Positions 59,258-64,000 of a stretch of DNA of 64,000 nucleotides are shown in pieces. A program made the position numbers and the translations under genes. Each line of letters starts with the position of its first letter. The stretch's first letter is position 1. The notes under the pieces were generated by a model. The model saw nothing but the letters and a program-made list of their open reading frames with translations. It ran no database searches and was not told where the DNA came from. This stretch comes from Saccharum officinarum (lineage: Eukaryota; Streptophyta; Magnoliopsida; Poales; Poaceae): contig CM036160.1 in the NCBI GenBank assembly GCA_020631735.1, forward strand, positions 4,014,407 to 4,078,406, given 5' to 3'.

Positions 59258-61100
59258 ATGGCGCCGCCGGCGGCGCTACTGGACGAGATCATTCAGGAGA
59301 TCTTCCTTCGTGTGCCGCCCAAAGACCCCACACGCCTCCTCCGCACCGCGCTCATCTGCAAGAACTAGGCCCGCCACCTCGCCAACCGCGGCTTCCGCCC
59401 CAGTACCACGAGCACCAAGGGGGCACCCCCACTGTTCGGGTTCCTCGCCAACATCAACACCATTGGTGGGTCCACGCGCTTCGTCCCCACGCTCGCCTTC
59501 TCCCCCGCCCGCGCCAGCCACCGCAACTACCACGCGCATGACGCCCGCCACGGCCGTGTCCTCCTCAACCGGATTATGTGGGGCGGTCGCAGAATGGCCC
59601 AGGCGCAGGTCGATGCGCTTGTGGTCTGGGACCCCGTCACCGACGAGCACCGACCCCTGCCACTCCTCCTGTGCCCCAGCAGATGCGGAGCTGGAACGCC
59701 GTTGTGCTCTGCGCCGCCCCCAGCTGCGACCACCTCGACTGCTACCCTGGCCACTTCCTCGTCGCCTTCGTCGGCATCGACACCAAGGAGATGTTCGCCC
59801 ATGTCTACTCGTCGGAGGCCACGGAGTGGGGCGTGGTGACCTCCGCCCAGCTCCCAGGCGACCATCTCGACGACGCGCTGCCCGGCGCTCTAGCGCGGAA
59901 CACACTCTACTTCGTATTCCAGGCGGAATACAGGATGCTCAAGTATGATCTGGCTACACGCAAGCTGTCTCTGGTCTCTCTACCAAAGAGGCCTTATGCT
60001 CGGCACTTGATGACTATGGTGGACGGTGGGCTGGGATTTGCAGAAGTGGACTTGTAGTTTACTCTCAAGCTCTGGTCGATGGAGACCGGTCCTGAGGCTG
60101 AGGGAGACGCGGGGAAATGGGCAATAAGCAGAGCCATCGACCTCAGCAGGCAGCTCCCTGCTCCTGCCCTCGGGCACCGCCTTTTGTGGTTGCCTTTGCG
60201 GACATCGTTGGTGTCATCTTCCTCAAGACGACTGGTGGGCTCTACACTTTTTATCTCAAGACTGGGCAGAGCATTCGTGTCATGACCGATGGCTTCTATG
60301 ACATCATTCCCTACGTGAGCTTCTACACTCCAAGTACCTGCATATCAAATCCTGCTGCTTATTAAACTTTTTACATTGTTGCATGTTTGTGATTTCTCTC
60401 TATATAGTGGATTTATTGGCACTACTGTATTCAGTATGGGGAATATGTGCTCAAGAACAATATAATTATTTTATAACATTGTACTATCCTATTTCATGCA
60501 AAACTGTGATACACCTACATATGCAGTATAGCAATTTCTTCATCGCATATGGTGGGATCTGGAAAATGTATCTTGATTTGGGCTGGGCCAGGAAGGTGAA
60601 AGTAATTGTAAAGGGCTATTACCTATTACTCTTAAGTTTGTATGATCGAGCTTTCTACACTCCAGTTATCAGGATCAAACATTTCTTTAACCCTGTGCAT
60701 TCCTTAGCTATGATATGTCACATTGTCACTTAACAGCATAAAAGTATGCATGTGTTTTATCCAAAAAATGGAGATGTGTTTTTCAGCAACTTTGAGGCTC
60801 TTAATCTGACCATTTGTGCTATTTGCCTGTTCTGCTAGCCATTAGCACTTAGCAGCTACTTTTTGGTACTTTGTGCTTGGTTAGAACTTAGAACCTAGAA
60901 TCAGATGTTTAATGAGCGGAAGTTGATTTCTCAACCTTGCTGATTTTTTTTTTTGAAATGTGCTTATTTCTGCAGTGTTACGAGTGGCCTCCACAGGTGA
61001 GGGACCAAGTGGCGGTGCTTCAACTGCTTGACAGACTTAAGGTGCTCGCTGGAGGATTTCTCAGAAATGGGAAATTTGGTGGTAGTAGCAATGGAAATGA
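59258..61100 (+). pseudogene. F-box-type gene, disrupted
   Basis: ATG 59258 opens MAPPAALLDEIIQEIFLRVP, an F-box start (LLDEI...IFLRVPPKDPTRLLRTALICK). TAG at 59366-59368 stands where F-box proteins have Trp after the CK-N/R motif, a one-base TGG to TAG change. Homologous reading continues in the same frame (GAPPLFGFLANINTIGG, VDALVVWDPVTDEHRPLPLLL), shifts frame near 59680, runs to TAG 60055-60057 (RSWNAVVLCAAPSCDHLDCY...GGLGFAEVDL) and shifts again near 60175 (FVVAFADIVGVIFLKTTGGL). An intron-like stretch and an acceptor TTTCTGCAG at 60975 precede a possible last exon (YEWPPQVRDQVAVLQLLDRL). Intact relatives would be substrate receptors of SCF ubiquitin ligases. At least one stop and two frameshifts make this copy non-functional. 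Confidence 0.8.
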
Positions 61101-61950
61101 TAGATATTATCAGCTTTATAGTGGGGTGTGTCTTTATCATTAGTGAGGTTGGTGCTGATCTCAGTGTGCTGATGTTCAGGGATTCTGTTATATATGTGGG
61201 ACCACCCAAAATCATACACCATATATTTGTTAGAATCTTGAAATCACAGCACACTGGGTTGTACGGAACAATATCACTGAACAACATTGAGCTTGTGCCT
61301 GAGGCCTTGACTGCAGGCAAAATACAATTAGGAATACTGAAGTGGTCAAGGAAAAAAATAGGGATACTGATGTAATCAAGAATATCTTTACAGACCAACT
61401 GTCACCTTATACTCGTAATTTCAGCTCATGGGAGAGCATACTAAACTCTGTTTCGGTTTAAAGGATCCAGAGCAGTCAAAGTGTTGCGTTACTGGTCAAC
61501 TTACCTTGCTTTGTCTTTCTGATGCTTCAGAATCCATACGTGCTTGTTGCTTTCATGTTGCATTCAGCTAATTTTGACAGTGACATTTTGTTTTTGCTTG
61601 GCTACTCTGCTGGAGGGTGATGCTCATTTGCGGACGACAATCCATTTGTTACTTGCAGCACATTTGATTTACTTGATCACTCTCTGCTTGGTTAACTACT
61701 GACCTAAATGTTATATATTCAGTACTACTTGTTTTACTGCTACTGAGCATGTGTTGCTGGCCTGCACCATAGGTTGATTTGAGAGTATTTTAGAAGACGG
61801 GAAAAAGAAAGAGAGGGAGAGAGTAATGGGTGGATGTTAGGTAATTTATTAGATTTTTTGGGTTATAATGGCCTATTGTATTAGTTGAATGTAATCTTCT
61901 CTTCCCTTCATCAGAATTCTGTACTATCGGCTGTTCGTTCATTGAAGTAG
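61101..61950. other. Non-coding tail of the F-box pseudogene and intergenic DNA
   Basis: Weak overlapping frames on both strands (60964-61398) have no recognisable domain. Confidence 0.4.
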
Positions 61951-62158
61951 GTGCCTAGATGGGAATGCACGAATGTTATTTGGGAAGTTTAAAATAGCGG
62001 GCTAAGTCCCTTAACGACTGCCTTCCCCAAAAGCAAGCTAAGATAGGCTATAGCGGGCTAAGCCATCTAGCGGCTGAACAAAAATATACCAATCATCAAG
62101 TAATTTTACACATAATAAACATCAAAGATATCAATACCAACTAACTAATACTCCCTTA

Positions 62159-62394
62159 CTCCCTCCGTTCCAAATTATAGCTTGTTTGACCTTTTTGACC
62201 TCAAGTTTGATCACTCGTCTTATTCAAAAAATTTGTGCAAATATAATCAAATTTAAGTCATTCTTAAAGAACTTTTTGTTAATAAAGCAAGCCACAACAA
62301 AAAAAAGTAATATTTTAGATAAATTTTTTAATAAGATGAGTGGTTAAACTTGAGGTTGAGAAGGTTAAACGAACTATAATTTAGAACGGATTTA
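62159..62394. mobile_element. Degenerate Stowaway MITE nested in the hAT element
   Basis: The left end CTCCCTCCGTTCC follows TA. The right end is AACTATAATTTAGAACGGATTTAG before TA. The last ~35 bases are repeated once more at about 62401-62431. Confidence 0.75.
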
Positions 62395-62904
62395 GTAAAA
62401 GATGAACTATAATTTAGAACAGATTTAGTAAAAAATACATCAAAGTCTTACAGATATGAGATAAAAATGTCAGATTATTGCACCAACCTAGAACAGATAT
62501 GATACTCTACTTGCTTCATGGGATAAATGCCAGTACATATAGAACAGACACCAGATCGAAGACGGACGCTTGCGGGTCACAGCTGCTTGGCGGCCAACAG
62601 CAGCTGCCGTCGCAGCCGCGAGAACTCGCGTCGAGAGTTGAGACCGCCGCCGCCGGTCGAATCAACAGCAGCAGTAGCCGTCGGTCGAAGTAATCGCTAG
62701 CGTCGAGACGGCCACCGCCGGTCGAAGCAGCAGTAGCAGCCGCCGCCGCCTGAAGAAATCCTCGCGTCGAGATTCAAAATGGGCGACTGTGGCTGTGGCT
62801 AGGGTTTACTACCTCTCTAATTGCAGTGCATTGACTGGATTTGGGCTGGCGCGTGATTTGGGCCGGACGTTGCTGAAAGCCCACGCGAGTTTGGCCTGAT
62901 AGTG

Positions 62905-63360
62905 GCGCTAAGAGGACTCCAGTTTAGCGCCATGAACCTCTATATTCATCCTCTATACGTCCTAGTCAGCAAGATTCTCTCCTCTATATTTAATTCTCCT
63001 GCACTCATCCATCCTCTATATTATCCTCTATCCACTCTATCCACTGTGGGACCCACTTGTCATTTTATCTAAATATATCCATGTGTGATCTAGTTTTGAA
63101 GGATTTATTAAGACGAATTTAATGGTGCAATCGAAATTTAATTTGGATTTTTGGTTTGTGAGTTATATCATTTTTTCCTTTGTTTAGCTAGTGGGGCCTG
63201 CCACTGCACACTATAGAGTAAGCACTGTACTACTCTAAATATAGAGTGAGAGAAAGGATAGAGTATCGTTTTAGAGTACCCAGTGCATCAGTTTTTACTC
63301 TATATTCATACTCTAAAGCTTTAGAGTATCCTTTAGAGTATCTCACTGTGGGTAGTCTTA
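62905..63360. other. CTCTATA-rich, possibly another nested MITE
   Basis: The left part has repeated CCTCTATATT/ATCCTCTAT. The right part has the inverse sense (ATAGAGTGAGAG, TTTAGAGTATC). This suggests an inverted-repeat element, but exact ends and a target duplication were not found. Confidence 0.4.
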
Positions 63361-63501
63361 GCGCGCTTTTAGCTGCTATTAGCGGTAAATTCCATTTAGC
63401 GCAAAATCTGTCGTAGCTTAGCGATGGATCTCCACAGACGCTATGTCCCGCTATAGCGGGGGCTAAATCCCGTTATTTAGAACTTTGGGAAAAAAATCAT
63501 T

Positions 63502-63642
63502 CAGGTATCGTTTGGATATAGTCTAATTCGCATCAATCTACATGTGTTAGGGTGGATTGGAGTAGAACTTAAACTAAATTCCACCCTAATCCACCGTGAC
63601 ACATGTGAATTGAGGTGAATCCGATAACATCCAAACGAGCCT
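63502..63642. mobile_element. Small fold-back MITE, ~141 bp
   Basis: Ends AGGTATCGTTTGGAT and the inverse of AGGCTCGTTTGGAT. The interior also pairs (ACATGTGTTAGGGTGGATTGG against CCACCCTAATCCACCGTGAC). Comparison with units 2 and 3 of the tandem array shows it as an insert after CATT. No target duplication is clear. Confidence 0.7.
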
Positions 63643-64000
63643 AAGAGGGACCAAAGTAAGAAAAAATACACATGCGACTACGCAAGACACTTCAACCATG
63701 CTAGTTGAGAAAATTCTCAACCCTGCGGGGATTTTTTTTGTGCCTAGATGGGAATGCACGAACAGTTCTCGGTGCACCAATGTTATTTGGAAAAAAACCA
63801 TTAAGAGACCAAAGTAAATAAAATACACATACGAGACATCTCAACCATGCTAGTTGAGAAAATCCTTGAATCCCGTGGGGATTTTTCTTGTGCCTACATG
63901 CGAATGCACAAATGTTATTTGGAAAAAAAAAATGTCAGTAAAAGAGACCAAAGTAAGAAAAAAATACACACATGAGACACCTCAACCATGCTAGTTGAGA

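Larger units (their letters stand above)
61987..63483. mobile_element. hAT-type non-autonomous transposon, 1,497 bp
   Basis: The left end is GTTTAAAATAGCGGGCTAAG. The right end is the imperfect inverse (reverse complement GTTCTAAATAACGGGATTTAG). An exact 8-bp duplication TTTGGGAA flanks it (61979-61986 and 63484-63491). It contains a Stowaway MITE, a GC-rich CCGCCG/GTCGAAGCAGCAG patch (62540-62800) and many TAGCG(G) motifs near the ends. No transposase was seen. Confidence 0.85.
61951..64000. repeat. ~150-bp tandem array, interrupted by two transposons, open at window end
   Basis: Units begin GTGCCTAGATGGGAATGCAC. Unit 1 starts at 61951 and is split: it resumes at 63492-63501 after the hAT element and at 63643 after the fold-back MITE. 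Unit 2 starts at 63740 and unit 3 at 63890. Each contains TTATTTGG-A-run, GA(G)CCAAAGTAA, ACACAT and CAACCATGCTAGTTGAGA. Confidence 0.8.

Overview
The window is nuclear DNA of a flowering plant and most likely a grass, probably panicoid. Signs of this are GC-rich third codon positions in the one intact host gene, short GT-AG introns, Stowaway MITEs, a CACTA element with repeated CCCGAGTG motifs, Helitrons with GCAACGC hairpins, and a giant Tat-lineage Gypsy retrotransposon. About 90% is transposon-derived. No prokaryotic, organellar or CRISPR features were seen.

Positions 1-35,000 are dominated by one family of very large LTR retrotransposon. A complete copy spans 15425-34361 on the minus strand. 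It has 1.82-1.83 kb LTRs, a 5-bp AGGGA target duplication, a primer binding site, a polypurine tract and a single 3,136-codon gag-protease-RT-RNaseH-archaeal-type RNaseH-integrase ORF. Between pol and the 3' LTR it carries a gene on the opposite strand (17645-19935). That gene has its own TATA box and three in-phase GT-AG introns, and it encodes about 687 residues ending in a coiled coil. Positions 1-14500 repeat 20257-34744, including the host DNA beyond the 5' LTR, and stop at a 100-N gap. Copy A has homopolymer-type indels and frameshifts that become dense toward the gap. The simplest reading is that one locus appears twice in the scaffold (unmerged overlapping contigs or haplotigs), not two insertions.

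From 34.4 to 42.4 kb lie a fold-back MITE at the insertion site, a small putative membrane-protein ORF, a Stowaway MITE, a four-exon aldo/keto reductase gene (37201-38573, minus; the only clearly intact host gene) and a 3.06-kb non-autonomous CACTA element with ACA duplications.

From 42.8 to 51 kb is a Helitron cluster. Four A|TC...CTAG|T elements can be bounded. Two of them sit exactly at the 5' edge of another Helitron, and one is nested inside a larger Helitron that carries exon-like host sequence.

From 51 to 64 kb are a (TA)n tract, unclassified non-coding repeat DNA, a decayed copia-type gag-only retrotransposon with a hAT MITE in its LTR, a broken F-box-type gene, and a ~150-bp tandem array running off the window end. 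A 1.5-kb hAT element (itself holding a Stowaway MITE) and a fold-back MITE have inserted into that array.

In the complete retrotransposon, gag-pol supplies particle, protease, reverse transcription and integration functions. The convergent antisense gene lies inside the genomic RNA in reverse orientation, so its introns would not be spliced from that RNA and would survive retrotransposition.
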